From an uncultured Eubacteriales bacterium (GTDB lineage Bacteria > Bacillota > Clostridia > Peptostreptococcales > Anaerovoracaceae): a stretch of DNA of 64,000 bases. Below, one piece after another: positions 50,542-59,699 of this stretch. The position numbers and the translations under genes are program-made. Within the stretch, counting starts at the first letter, position 1. Every line of letters starts with the position of its first letter. The notes under the pieces were generated by a model that worked only from the letters and a program-made list of their open reading frames with translations, was not told the origin of the DNA and did no database searches. The stretch covers positions 1 to 64,000 of the forward strand of contig UQXL01000002.1 in assembly GCA_900545135.1 (NCBI GenBank), given 5' to 3'.

Positions 50542-51237
50542 ATGGATTACATAGTAAAAAGGCTTATGGAGCTGCAAGATTTGAAATACAGGGATTTTCA
50601 CAGCAAGCTGATGCCGGGGATAGATAAAGAACTGGTGATAGGCGTGAGAACTCCGCAGCTGAGGAAGCTGGCCAAAGATCTGGTCCGGGAGGACAAAGAT
50701 GCGGTTCTGGAATTCATGTGCCGTCTGCCGCACAAATATTATGAAGAAAACAATCTCCACGGGATTTTTATCGGACTTTTAGCCAAGTCTCCGGCGGAGG
50801 CCATAGAGATGATAGACATGCTGCTGCCTTATGTGGATAACTGGGCTACGTGCGATTTGCTTCCTCCGAAAATATTTAAAAAAGACTTGCCGCTGGTCAG
50901 AAAAAGCATAATGCCGTGGCTGGAAAGCGACCAGGTTTACCGCGTGAGATTTGCCATAGTCACCATGCTGGGATATTTCCTGGAAGAAGAATTTCGCCGT
51001 GAAGACCTGGAGACACTTGCTAAAATCAAATCAGAAGAGTATTATATTAACATGGCTGTGGCCTGGTATTACAGTTACGCGCTCATCAAGCAGTACGACG
51101 AGACCATAAAGCTTTTTGAAGCTAAGACTCTGGACAAGTGGATACAGAACAAATCTATCCAGAAAGCGGTGGAAAGTTACAGGATTTCCCCGGAAAGAAA
51201 AGAATATTTAAAGACACTTAAGAAAAAAGACGATTGA
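50542..51237 (+). CDS. DNA alkylation repair protein (AlkD family)
   Basis: This 231-residue all-helical HEAT-repeat protein matches AlkD: VIGVRTPQLRKLAKDL near the N-terminus, YYEENNLHGIFIG, and DNWATCDLLPPKIF with the conserved aromatic and Asp that handle alkylated bases. It excises N3- or N7-alkyl purines. I start at ATG 50542 after AGGAGG; the longer frame reads through a GC-rich hairpin (CCCGGC/GCCGGG at 50484-50510) that may end the rubrerythrin transcript. Confidence 0.9.
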   Translation: MDYIVKRLMELQDLKYRDFHSKLMPGIDKELVIGVRTPQLRKLAKDLVREDKDAVLEFMCRLPHKYYEENNLHGIFIGLLAKSPAEAIEMIDMLLPYVDNWATCDLLPPKIFKKDLPLVRKSIMPWLESDQVYRVRFAIVTMLGYFLEEEFRREDLETLAKIKSEEYYINMAVAWYYSYALIKQYDETIKLFEAKTLDKWIQNKSIQKAVESYRISPERKEYLKTLKKKDD

Positions 51238-51252
51238 CATTAGGGGGTTAAC

Positions 51253-51996
51253 ATGGAGAAAAAGAGATATTTTTACGACATTGAGCTGGATACATATTGC
51301 TGCGACGGCAATCAGATAGTCAAGCCTTCAGGAGTGCTGCAGGTGCTGCAGGAATGCGGCAGGCGCCAGATGGCAGCTCAGAAACCATCGTATGAGGATA
51401 TTCTCAAGACTGGCAAGGCGCTGATGCTGAGCAGACTGGATATGAAGATATACGACGAGGTTTACTTGGGAGAAGAGGTGGAAGTCACGTCCTGGCCGTG
51501 CGAGAGCAGCAGGGCGACTTTCCTCAGAATGTATCAGATGAAGAGGGGCGATAAGCCGGTAGCCGAGATTTCCAGCCAGTGGGTACTGGTGGATTCAGCT
51601 TCGAGAAAGATACTTAAAGTTGAAGAAGTTGATTTTTCCAACTACTATATGGGTCCCTACAGCGAACTGATAAGCGAGAAATTCAAGATACCTAAGGACG
51701 CGGCTCTGGAAGAGGCAGGAACCTTCCGCATCCTCTACAGTCACCTGGACTCCAATAAACACATGAACAACACCTATTACGCCGACGTGCTCTGCGACCA
51801 TGTACCGGAGCTTTTGGCAGGTACTCACCGCGTGGACGGAATGAGGATACACTATGCCAAGGAAGCGCCTCTTGGAGACACTCTCAGGATCATGAGGCTT
51901 TCCGCAGGAGAGGGCAGATACTGGTTCAAGACTTTCAAGGAAATGGGAGAGGTCAACGTAGAAGCTGAGATAAGCGTAGTTCCTGTCGGAAGATAA
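51253..51996 (+). CDS. Acyl-ACP thioesterase-like protein (double hotdog)
   Basis: This 247-residue protein has two hotdog repeats. The N-terminal one contains RYFYDIELDTYCCDGNQIVK; the C-terminal one contains SHLDSNKHMNNTYYADVLCD, the Asn-x-His motif region of FatA/acyl-ACP thioesterases. It would release fatty acids from acyl carrier protein. It starts 16 bases after the AlkD stop and may be in the same transcript. The role in the cell (fatty-acid export, cofactor or lipid balance) is not evident. Confidence 0.85.
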   Translation: MEKKRYFYDIELDTYCCDGNQIVKPSGVLQVLQECGRRQMAAQKPSYEDILKTGKALMLSRLDMKIYDEVYLGEEVEVTSWPCESSRATFLRMYQMKRGDKPVAEISSQWVLVDSASRKILKVEEVDFSNYYMGPYSELISEKFKIPKDAALEEAGTFRILYSHLDSNKHMNNTYYADVLCDHVPELLAGTHRVDGMRIHYAKEAPLGDTLRIMRLSAGEGRYWFKTFKEMGEVNVEAEISVVPVGR

Positions 51997-52040
51997 GAAG
52001 ATAAAATCAAGAAAACAAAAATAAGAAGATAAAACAAAGA

Positions 52041-52090
52041 CCCGGCCGATTCACCGTCTCATTATGATGACAGCGAGGAAGCCGGGATTT
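52041..52090. terminator. Possible bidirectional terminator between convergent genes
   Basis: CCCGGC (52041-52046) pairs with GCCGGG (52081-52086) over a long loop. ATTTTAC follows on the plus strand and TCTTTGTTTT on the minus strand. Confidence 0.45.
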
Positions 52091-52098
52091 TACTTGTT

Positions 52099-55053
52099 CT
52101 ATTCTATTGATTTCAGTGACTCCGTCATGCTTATCTTGTTGATTTTGTAATACATGACAAGGTTCACTATCATGGCGAAGGCGAAAGTGCCTGCGACTCC
52201 CAGTATATAGCTCAAAGGTTCGATGTGGATGTCGAAAGACATCAAATCTATCTTAACCTGGCTCATTACGAAAGCGTGGAGCGCAGTGCCGAGAGGAAGA
52301 CCGACAATGGCTGATATGGCCGTGAGCACTATGTTTTCCCTGAACACATAAGCTGAAGTCTCCCGCGGATAAAATCCCAGGACTTTGATGGTGGCGATCT
52401 CCCTTACTCTTTCGGTGATATTTATATTTGTCAAATTGTAGAGCACGATGAAAGCCAGCGCGCCGGCGCTGATGACTACCAGAGCTACGACATAGTCCAG
52501 GCTTATCATCATGTTGTCTACCCGGTCTTTGAAGTCCTGCGTCACCGATACTGAGGAAACATGAGGCGCGTTCATGAGAACTGCGCTGGTGTCTCCTGGA
52601 TTTTCCAGCTGACCGCTTCCGTCTATATGTCCTATGACATATGCCGAGTTGATTTCCGCCTCTCCGTAGACGTCGGCATAAGTATCATCGTTGATATAGA
52701 TATAGTTGTAGACGTAGTTGTCGCAGATACCTGTGACGTTGGCGGTGATTTCCTTCTGCTGGCTGTCGTATACGGTTATGTCATCGCCTGCTTCTATTTC
52801 AAGGACATCGGCCAGTCCGGAGTTAATTATACATTCTCCCTGACCGGGATAATCCAGCCTGCCATCGTCATTGTGAAGGTCTATGAAATCGGATATGGGA
52901 TCGTCCTGAGAACATACTACCAGATTGACCGATTTGACGGCGCTGCCTGAACGTGCCTCCACCGTGCCGGTGTAAAGGAACAGGACTTCGTCTATCACGC
53001 TGCTGCTTTCTTCCAAGAATTCATCTTCATTCTCAGCTGTCATCGCCTTATTAAAAGTCACCGAATAATCCACATGATAGATTTCACCGTACTGGATTGC
53101 GACGACATTTTTTATGGAATCCCTGATGCCGAGCCCGGTAACCAGCAGGGCGGTGCAGCCGCATATACCCAGAACCATCATAAAAAACCTCTTCTTATAT
53201 CGGAATATGTTTCTCGCCGAAACTTTATGCAGGAATTTCAGTTTGCCCCAGATGAACGGTATTCTTTCAATGAAAATACGCTTTCCGGCGGCAGGCGCTT
53301 TAGGACGTATGAGCTGGGCAGGAACCTGGGAAAGCTCATGGTAACACGAATATATCGTCGTTCCGACGGAACATATTACCGCGGCCAGGAGGGATAGTCC
53401 TCCGGTAAGCCAGTCGAATACGAATATCACGTCTGAAAAACCGTACATCATGGTGTAGGCTTCCCAGATTACCCAAGTGAACAGATACGTGCCGCAGAAA
53501 AATCCTGCCACGCCGCCTATAACGGCAGAACTTCCGGAATAGAAGATGTATTTGCTCAGGATCTGGCCTCTGTTGTAACCGAGAGCTTTCAAAACACCGA
53601 TCTGGGTTCTCTGCTCGTCTATCATGCGGCTCATGGTGGTCATGCATACGAGAGCGGCGACGAGGAAGAAGAATACCGGAAATACCCTGGCAATTCCTTC
53701 TACTATGCTGGTGTCGCTCTCAAAGCATACATATCCCACGTTGGTATCCCTGCCGAGAACGTAGATGTCGGGATGCTCTATCTTATCTATCTCTTTCTGC
53801 GCGTCTTTAAGCTCTGCCTTTGCGGTTTCTATCTCCGCTCTTCCGTATTCCAGCTCCTGCTTGCCGCTGGCGATTTCGGCCTCGCCTCTGGATATTTCGG
53901 CCTGGTTCCTGTCTATTTCTGCCTGTCCCTCATCCAGCTGAGCTTTGAGCTTTTGAATCTCCTGCTGTGCAGTTTCCAGCTGCTGATTGAGAGTTTCTTT
54001 CATTTCATCATACTGTTCCTGCGTGATGACCCCCGTATCGTACAGCTCCTGAATATAGTCGTATACGGAGGATTTCATATTTTCGTACTCTTTTAGTCCT
54101 GCGTCATAGGAAGCTTTCAGCTGAGTCATCTGATCCTGAGCTTCTTTTAGCTGCTGCTTGCCGTTGTCGAGGTTTGCCTGGGCGACCGCCAGTTCGATCT
54201 CAGCGTCGTTGAGGCGCTCTTCTCCGTCGGCAACTTCCTGCTGGGCTTTATCGACCTCGGCCTGAGCTTCGTCGATGATCTCGTTATAACGCCTGTCTGA
54301 ACATTCTTCAAGAATTTTTTCGACGGAACTCTTGGAGCGGTTTACGATCTTTTCGTATTCATCGCTGAATATATAGGCCGTGTCGCTCAGCTTGACGTAT
54401 ATTTCCGTGTATATCTCAGAATTCCAGCCGTCTTTCGGTATGAGAATGAAGCAGTCCGCTTTGCCGTCGCCTATGGAAGCGGTGCCCCTTTCAAAATTGA
54501 GGTAGAGCGGTGAATCTGCGATACCTGTTATCGTATAAGTGCCGTAGGCCAGCATATTGGATGTGTCGTCCGCATTGCCGGAACTTATGGTTATCTTCTT
54601 TCCAATATCTTCTTCCGTGAAATAATTGGCGTCTGCTAGGCATTGATCAGCCTTCGCGGGCATCTCGCCTGCTTTGAGAGAAGGTGTATTGATCTCTTCT
54701 GAAAGCATATGGAATTTGCTGACTGCTTCACCGGAATTTTCGCTGCTTTCTCTGCCATCAACGGTTATGAGCACATCGGAGGAGAAGGAGCCTTCAGCGT
54801 ATTCTACGCCTCTGGCGGTCTGTATCTTTTCAACATCCTCGTCTTCAAGGCCGAGGGTGGAAATGAGCTGAAAATCGAAGAACTGGTGCTTATCGAGGTA
54901 GCGGTTGCCGGTTTCGGTTAAACGGTCTTTAACTCATTTAAGACCTGAAAAAAAGCCGACTCCAAGAGCGACTATGGCTAAAATAGCGAGCCACCTGCCG
55001 AAACTGCCTTTTATTTCTCTCAGAGTTGATTTTATCATTGAGCTTTTCACCAT
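52099..55053 (-). pseudogene. FtsX-like ABC transporter permease with an in-frame TGA at codon 40
   Basis: From ATG 55053 (GAGGT site upstream) the frame encodes MVKSSMIKSTLREIKGSFGR and a first membrane helix (WLAILAIVALGVGFFSGLK), then TGA at 54936-54934, then continues with VKDRLTETGNRYLDKHQFF. Everything fits the FtsX/MacB-type permease family except that one codon. The rest (984 codons in all) has a large periplasmic coiled-coil (roughly residues 215-405 of the full protein, rich in EAQAEVDKAQ-like heptads) and two FtsX domains. A shorter product could start downstream at ATG 54774. It pairs with the ATPase gene next door. Null allele, read-through or sequencing error are all possible. 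Confidence 0.85.
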
Positions 55054-55068
55054 CTGTACCTCGCGGAG

Positions 55069-55773
55069 TTACCATTCGATCTGTTCGATAGGAACAGGGT
55101 TTTCGTTGATTTCAACCGAGTCTACGGTTCCGTTCTTTACATGTATTATCCTGTCGGCCATAGGAGCTATGGCCAGGTTATGGGTTATGATGATAACTGT
55201 CATTCCCGTCTGGCGCGCCGTGTTTGACAGCAGTTTGAGGATAGCTTTTCCCGTATTGTAGTCCAGCGCGCCGGTAGGTTCGTCGCACAGGAGAAGTTTG
55301 GGATTTTTGGCCAGGGCTCTTGCTATGGCCACGCGCTGCTGCTCTCCGCCTGAAAGCTGAGAGGGGAAATTGTTGAGTCTGTTTGAGAGTCCCACCTTGT
55401 CCAGGGCTTCGGCCGAATCCATGGGATTTTTACATATCTGCGTAGCTAAGGATACGTTCTCAAGGGCTGTAAGATTTTGCACAAGATTATAAAACTGAAA
55501 TACGAATCCTATGTCGTATCTCCTGTAAGAAGTCAACTGTTTCTGGCTGTATTTGGATATTTCGTTTCCGTCCAGCCACACGCTGCCGGACGTCAGCGTG
55601 TCCATGCCTCCGAGGATATTGAGCAGAGTAGTCTTTCCTGCTCCGGAAGGCCCTACTATGACGCAGATTTCTCCCTTGTTGATTTCAAATGTGGCGTCTT
55701 TAAGCGCTTCGATGGCGATCTCGCCCATCATGTAGACTTTCTTTACATTTTCAAACTTTACAAAAGGTGCCAT
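55069..55773 (-). CDS. ABC transporter ATP-binding protein (MacB/LolD-like)
   Basis: This 234-residue ATPase has Walker A GPSGAGKT (near 43-50), the signature LSGGEQQRVAIARALA, and Walker B LLLCDEPTGALD. The subfamily couples to FtsX-type permeases and usually exports peptides, lipoproteins or drugs, or acts in stress sensing. I start at ATG 55773, preceded by GAGG; the longer frame starts at an upstream in-frame ATG without a site. It sits immediately upstream of the disrupted permease gene. Confidence 0.92.
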   Translation of the reverse strand: MAPFVKFENVKKVYMMGEIAIEALKDATFEINKGEICVIVGPSGAGKTTLLNILGGMDTLTSGSVWLDGNEISKYSQKQLTSYRRYDIGFVFQFYNLVQNLTALENVSLATQICKNPMDSAEALDKVGLSNRLNNFPSQLSGGEQQRVAIARALAKNPKLLLCDEPTGALDYNTGKAILKLLSNTARQTGMTVIIITHNLAIAPMADRIIHVKNGTVDSVEINENPVPIEQIEW

Positions 55774-55822
55774 AGTCTGCCTCCTCTGCATGTTGTATAT
55801 AATTATGATAAGTATAACACAT

Positions 55823-57007
55823 TTATTGTGACTGCAAAAGGATTAAACGGTGTTTCCAGGCTGAAAAAACTGCAAAAAAACTGCTAAGAAGCAATAAAAT
55901 AGTCTGAAAGAGTACGAGAGATGAAGAAAATACCGGTTTTGCGGCGATACCTACCGGGAAAGCGGCCAGATATCCGACGAGGAGAAATATGAGCATATCC
56001 GCGGTCTTTTTTATACAGCTTTCCGGCCCGAAGAGATAATATGACATGAGCGGACACACGGCGAGGGGAAAGGACAGCGACGTCCCGAACAGCAGACATC
56101 CTAAATATGCAAGGACGAAGCTGCGGTTGTACAAAGAAAAACAGAGGACGCATGTCTCGGTGATGAAAATGCCGAACAGAGTGGCATTGAAAACGCCTTT
56201 TCTTTCTACAAAAAAAGCTGATATCACAGGGCCCGAAATGAATCCGAAGACCAGCAGGGTGAGGGGCAATGGGGAAATGAGGGGAAATACTGTTTCACGT
56301 ATTGGAAAAACTGTATCCTGGACCGAAAAAGCGGCTTCTTTAACGCCGGAGATGATTTCCCTTACTGATGGTACAATCGCTGCCGCAGAAGCGCCGCTGA
56401 ACATCGCGAAGAGGTCTATGCTGAGAATTTTCTTCTTTGTCTTTTTGTCGGCGGGCGAAGCGGTTTTGCCGGCAGCCGGCGAATAAGAATCACTTATCAT
56501 AGATTCTTTTATGAGAAAGAGACTGATCAGCATCACCGTGAATAAAGCTGCAGGCAGCAGATGAAGATGATTTCTGAAAAGAAACCTCGCTGCGACAGCA
56601 GTAAAAATGGAAAAACTCCACACGAAAGCCAGCGGAAATACGATCTTGCTTTTTAAAGCGATGGTGGTCTGCGGAGGCAGAATCAGCCCCATACCTCCTG
56701 CAAACAACCCGATCAGCACAGCTCCCGCATATGAAAGCGGAAACCCTCCTTGCCAATAAACGCATAGATAACCGCCATAACAAGCGATGAGCGCCGAAAG
56801 AAAGGCGCAAGGGAAAAAGGGCAGACGGCAAAGCCATGATTTTACGATGAGCAGTCCGGGGATTGAAGAGATAAAAATTATGAAGAGACAGTTCATGTTT
56901 CCCGGCAGCGTCAGAAGACTGAAACAGCTTCCCGTGAAGAGAGTGTAAGCTATGATTTCATTCGTTTTCAAACTGTGATTTCTCATGCTCAAACCATAAT
57001 TTTTCAT
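55823..57007 (-). CDS. MFS-like integral membrane protein, substrate unknown
   Basis: This 394-residue protein has about 11-12 hydrophobic segments in two halves joined by a basic loop (SPADKKTKKK, near 185). It lacks an obvious MFS motif A, but GLFAGGMGLILPPQ and LGCLLFGTSLSFPLAVCPLM look like MFS helices. An internal repeat-like stretch (FSVQDTVFPIRETVFPLISP) lies between helices in the second half. It is upstream of the ABC ATPase gene on the same strand. I do not recognise the substrate. Confidence 0.65.
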   Translation of the reverse strand: MKNYGLSMRNHSLKTNEIIAYTLFTGSCFSLLTLPGNMNCLFIIFISSIPGLLIVKSWLCRLPFFPCAFLSALIACYGGYLCVYWQGGFPLSYAGAVLIGLFAGGMGLILPPQTTIALKSKIVFPLAFVWSFSIFTAVAARFLFRNHLHLLPAALFTVMLISLFLIKESMISDSYSPAAGKTASPADKKTKKKILSIDLFAMFSGASAAAIVPSVREIISGVKEAAFSVQDTVFPIRETVFPLISPLPLTLLVFGFISGPVISAFFVERKGVFNATLFGIFITETCVLCFSLYNRSFVLAYLGCLLFGTSLSFPLAVCPLMSYYLFGPESCIKKTADMLIFLLVGYLAAFPVGIAAKPVFSSSLVLFQTILLLLSSFFAVFSAWKHRLILLQSQ

Positions 57008-57130
57008 GCTGACCTCCGGGCTTGAATATTTACATAGATATAGTATCTTTTACCTCAAATACTTTATACTTTACTTTTCCTACTAAAGTATGGTAAAATA
57101 ATTAACCAAAAGTTGGCAGGGGATGAGCTT

Positions 57131-57346
57131 ATGAAAGAGTTTTTAGAAGAGAAATTAAGCATAGCATTTGACGGAGTACTGCACGTTAACGAAATTATCG
57201 CCATGGCTATTATTGTTGTCGTCATACTTCTTATCATCCTGATCATATGCGACAAGGCCAAGAAACGCAGAAACAGGGAAACCACCATATTCCGCCACAG
57301 AAAGAACCGGTATAAAAGCCGGCTGGGGAAGAAGAATAAGTATTGA
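57131..57346 (+). CDS. Small single-span membrane protein
   Basis: This 71-residue protein has an acidic N-terminus (MKEFLEEKLSIAFDGVLH), one hydrophobic helix (IIAMAIIVVVILLIILIIC, about 22-40) and a very basic tail (RHRKNRYKSRLGKKNKY), so the tail should be cytoplasmic. ATG 57131 follows AGGGGATG. A TAAAAT -10 lies upstream near 57093. It is alone between terminators. Function is unknown; the shape fits a small regulatory or membrane-stress protein. Confidence 0.6.
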   Translation: MKEFLEEKLSIAFDGVLHVNEIIAMAIIVVVILLIILIICDKAKKRRNRETTIFRHRKNRYKSRLGKKNKY

Positions 57347-57420
57347 GTTTTATTTCAGAATTTATATTCGTAAAAAATGAAAAAATTGACCATAGGATCA
57401 AAAGCGAGATATGGCAAATG

Positions 57421-57467
57421 TAAATAAAGCGGGCTGATTTTTTACATCAGTCCGCTTTATTTTCAAA
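57421..57467 (+). terminator. Strong terminator after the small membrane protein gene
   Basis: AATAAAGCGGGCTGAT pairs with ATCAGTCCGCTTTATT around a T-rich loop and ends in TTTT. It reads well on both strands. Confidence 0.85.
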
Positions 57468-57512
57468 AATTAATATATTAAAAATTCTTTTCATTTCATC
57501 CACGTTTTGCTA

Positions 57513-57548
57513 TCAGATAAGGACATTGGTATCTATTAAAACCCTCAT
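57513..57548 (-). pseudogene. Decayed PIN-domain (VapC-like) toxin start
   Basis: ATG at 57548, six bases after the antitoxin stop, encodes MRVLIDTNVLI and then TGA TAG. This is the canonical beginning of a PIN toxin, with its first catalytic Asp, followed by two stop codons and a terminator in place of the remaining 120 or so residues. The toxin has been deleted. Confidence 0.7.
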
Positions 57549-57553
57549 GACTT

Positions 57554-57832
57554 TTATTCCTCATTTCGTAATTCTTCGACAAGCCTCATCACATCATCTT
57601 CTGAAGTTAGCCCGGTGCGCTTTGCTTCTCCGGTCATTTCATGTTGGAGTATCTGCATGGCATAAACAGCAGAGTTGACGATGCGAACCGTTTTTCCTTC
57701 TACTACGAAAGTAACCCTATCGCCGCTTGCTACACCGAGTACATCTCGCACATCTTTAGGAATCGTGACTTGTCCTTTTGACATGACTTTTGCATTGTCT
57801 ACAAATGCCTTTGTTAACATGGTTTTAACCAC
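57554..57832 (-). CDS. AbrB/SpoVT-type antitoxin (orphan)
   Basis: This 92-residue protein has a swapped-hairpin AbrB DNA-binding domain (MSKGQVTIPKDVRDVLGVAS, about 17-36; GDRVTFVVEGKTVRIVNSAV in two strands) and a C-terminal helix (LTSEDDVMRLVEELRNEE) that would bind a toxin. It probably represses its own promoter. The usual downstream PIN toxin is reduced to 11 codons, so the antitoxin is now orphaned or has been kept as a regulator. Confidence 0.85.
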   Translation of the reverse strand: MVKTMLTKAFVDNAKVMSKGQVTIPKDVRDVLGVASGDRVTFVVEGKTVRIVNSAVYAMQILQHEMTGEAKRTGLTSEDDVMRLVEELRNEE

Positions 57833-57871
57833 CTTTCCGGGAATATGGAAAATAGGAATTTCCCTACTTTT

Positions 57872-57899
57872 AGTATACGTGAAAAGGTCAAAAAATCAA
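57872..57899 (-). promoter_or_regulatory. Sigma-A promoter of the orphan antitoxin gene
   Basis: On the minus strand, TTGATT (57899-57894), a 16-base spacer and TATACT (57877-57872) lie 40 bases upstream of the antitoxin start. Confidence 0.65.
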
Positions 57900-57994
57900 C
57901 GAGAAATACACGTATAATTATAAAGTGGATATATCTCTGCTTTTGTATGTACCGTGTTTTTACTTGTCTTTTTAATCCCTCACAGTAAGAAATT

Positions 57995-58136
57995 AGCCGC
58001 GCACCGGATGGAATTCACCGATGCGCGCTTATCGCGCCCCTGTGGGCGCATGGCCCCGCGGCCTGAGAATGATTATGGATTGATTTGAAGATATATATGG
58101 AATCATGATATGTACCCCGCTCCGGCGGGGTTTTGC
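57995..58136 (+). ncRNA. Candidate structured noncoding RNA
   Basis: In a 350-base gap without genes, the plus strand has a series of hairpins: a GCGC-closed stem near 57997-58028, GCGCCC/GGGCGC at 58034-58049, GGCC/GGCC at 58052-58063, and a terminator CCCCGC/GCGGGG (58115-58130) followed by TTTT. No coding gene precedes this plus-strand terminator, so an RNA is likely. A TATAAT at 57913-57918 could start it, but no good -35 is seen. I do not recognise a known family. Confidence 0.35.
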
Positions 58137-58180
58137 TGTTTAGTATTTTTCCCGGTGCTTAAATCAGCTTCAGTTAAGGC

Positions 58181-59515
58181 TTAGAAGCTGTATCCGTTGG
58201 TGTCGCAGCACTGACAGGTTATTCCTGTTGAAGCGGAATTTCTCGCGCTGCCGTTTGAACCGCCTGAGCTGCAGGAACAGCCTCCGCCTGCGTTTCCTGA
58301 GCTGCAGGAACAATCACAGCCCGCAGGCTGACAGCTGTCATTTCCGCAGCCGCGGTTTGATCCGCATTGGCATTCGCGTGAGTTGCATGTTGGCTGACAG
58401 TCGCAGCAGTTCGGCTGGCATCGGTTGTCACTGCAGCCGCAGCTGTCGCTGCAGCAGTCACATTCACAGCTGTCGTCTGCAATCATGTTGAGAATATCGC
58501 CTATTCTGTTTGGCGTGCTGTGTCCGCAGCAGCATGCAGATTCATCGCTGAGACAGTTGCTTTCTATCGGATCGCAGGAGTTGCACTGCCCTAAATCGTC
58601 GCAAGGAAGGTTTATTTCCCTGGCATCAAGATTGAACAGAGACGGCCTTGTGACTCTCAGGCGAAGCTGAGGAGTGACCACCAGCGAACCTGTCAGCGTG
58701 ACTGCACCGTTGGCGGCGGCTGTAAGCGCAGGGTTCAGTATAGAAACGCATGCGTCGAAGTCCATCTGCAGTGAAGGCGATACGCTGTTGACCTGGCAAG
58801 GAATTTCCACTCCGCACAGAGCAAAAGCAGAATTGCCGGTTACGGAGATAGGGGTACCATCCACGTTGGTGTAGCATAATCTGAATTGACAGGCGGAACC
58901 GCCTTCATAGATGGTGCCTTCAAGCACGATGGTAGCGTCCAGGCTCCAAGGGCCGGTAGCTGAAACCATTACGAAGTTGCCGGGGCATGCATTTGAACAG
59001 GCCGAAGTGCAGGCACATTTTGTTATTTCCGGCATGATGCCGCTGATGTCGCCTATATACTGTCCGCCCGATTCTTCTACTCCGGTGATGGCGTGGCCGT
59101 CCACTGTGACGGCGAGATCGTCGGGAAGAGTGGCGCTGGTCAGGTCAAAGGAATGGGTTATAACATAAGCCTTAGTTACGTCAAAGGTCGTGGCGGTGGT
59201 TACGGTAATGTTGGAACAGTCATTGCATCCGCAGCAGCAGATGTTGCATATGCAGCAAGGGTCGCATCCGCATCCGCTTTGACATGTATTCGCACAGCCG
59301 TTTGTTCGGCATGGCTGCAAGCTGCAGCACGGCTCACAGCTGCCTCCGCAGACGGACGAACCGATGCTTAGCTGCTGAGTGAAAGTCGTAGTTGAAGTAG
59401 TCAGCGACGACATTATAGGAGAAGCGTTTTCCTGTCCGTCGAAAAAAACTTTAGTCAGATAAACAAGATTGCCTCTCTGGTTTGCACATGTGCAGTTATT
59501 TTGTAAACAATTCAT
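58181..59515 (-). CDS. Very cysteine-rich protein, possible spore-coat or surface structural protein
   Basis: This 444-residue protein has about 56-58 cysteines (13 per cent), mainly in two clusters: near 50-100 (SLQPCRTNGC, CCICNICCCGC) and after about 330 (CSDSCGCSDNRCQPNCC, CDCSCSSGNAGGGCSCSSGG). Between them lies a beta-rich, Thr/Ser-rich domain with few cysteines. There is no signal peptide, no membrane segment and no common metallothionein pattern. The start is ATG 59515 after AGAGGA. The upstream region matches a mother-cell sporulation promoter. It may be a disulfide-crosslinked coat or exosporium-like protein. I do not recognise the family. Confidence 0.7.
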   Translation of the reverse strand: MNCLQNNCTCANQRGNLVYLTKVFFDGQENASPIMSSLTTSTTTFTQQLSIGSSVCGGSCEPCCSLQPCRTNGCANTCQSGCGCDPCCICNICCCGCNDCSNITVTTATTFDVTKAYVITHSFDLTSATLPDDLAVTVDGHAITGVEESGGQYIGDISGIMPEITKCACTSACSNACPGNFVMVSATGPWSLDATIVLEGTIYEGGSACQFRLCYTNVDGTPISVTGNSAFALCGVEIPCQVNSVSPSLQMDFDACVSILNPALTAAANGAVTLTGSLVVTPQLRLRVTRPSLFNLDAREINLPCDDLGQCNSCDPIESNCLSDESACCCGHSTPNRIGDILNMIADDSCECDCCSDSCGCSDNRCQPNCCDCQPTCNSRECQCGSNRGCGNDSCQPAGCDCSCSSGNAGGGCSCSSGGSNGSARNSASTGITCQCCDTNGYSF

Positions 59516-59552
59516 TTTTAACAATCCTCTCTTTAAATAAACTGAGATGTTA

Positions 59553-59581
59553 TAATATATGCTTTCCTAATTTTGGTGGTG
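59553..59581 (-). promoter_or_regulatory. SigmaK-like promoter of the cysteine-rich protein gene
   Basis: Read on the minus strand, CACC (59581-59578), 16 bases, then CATATATTA (59561-59553) fit the mother-cell sigmaK consensus (AC, N16-17, CATANNNTA). It lies 38 bases before the start codon. SigmaE or a sigma-A site (TATAAC nearby) cannot be excluded. Confidence 0.5.
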
Positions 59582-59610
59582 AAAAAAAGAAGAAAAATGG
59601 ACAAAAAGTA

Positions 59611-59646
59611 TTGATAAGTGTTTAAAAGTGGTGTATAGTGGTAGAT
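59611..59646 (+). promoter_or_regulatory. mraZ promoter with MraZ-binding repeats
   Basis: TTGATA (59611-59616), a 17-base spacer and TATAGT (59634-59639) form the promoter. Overlapping it, AAGTGTTT, AAGTGGTG and TAGTGGTA recur at a 10-base period, the spacing of MraZ operator repeats. MraZ likely represses its own operon here. Confidence 0.75.
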
Positions 59647-59699
59647 AAGTAAGCTAAATTATCGTGGAGCAGTGGCTAAGAAGAGGAGAACGTCAAATC

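Noticed and set aside
54934..54936. TGA as selenocysteine in the permease
   Set aside because: Family members have ordinary residues here, the site is beside a membrane helix, and I see no convincing downstream SECIS hairpin.
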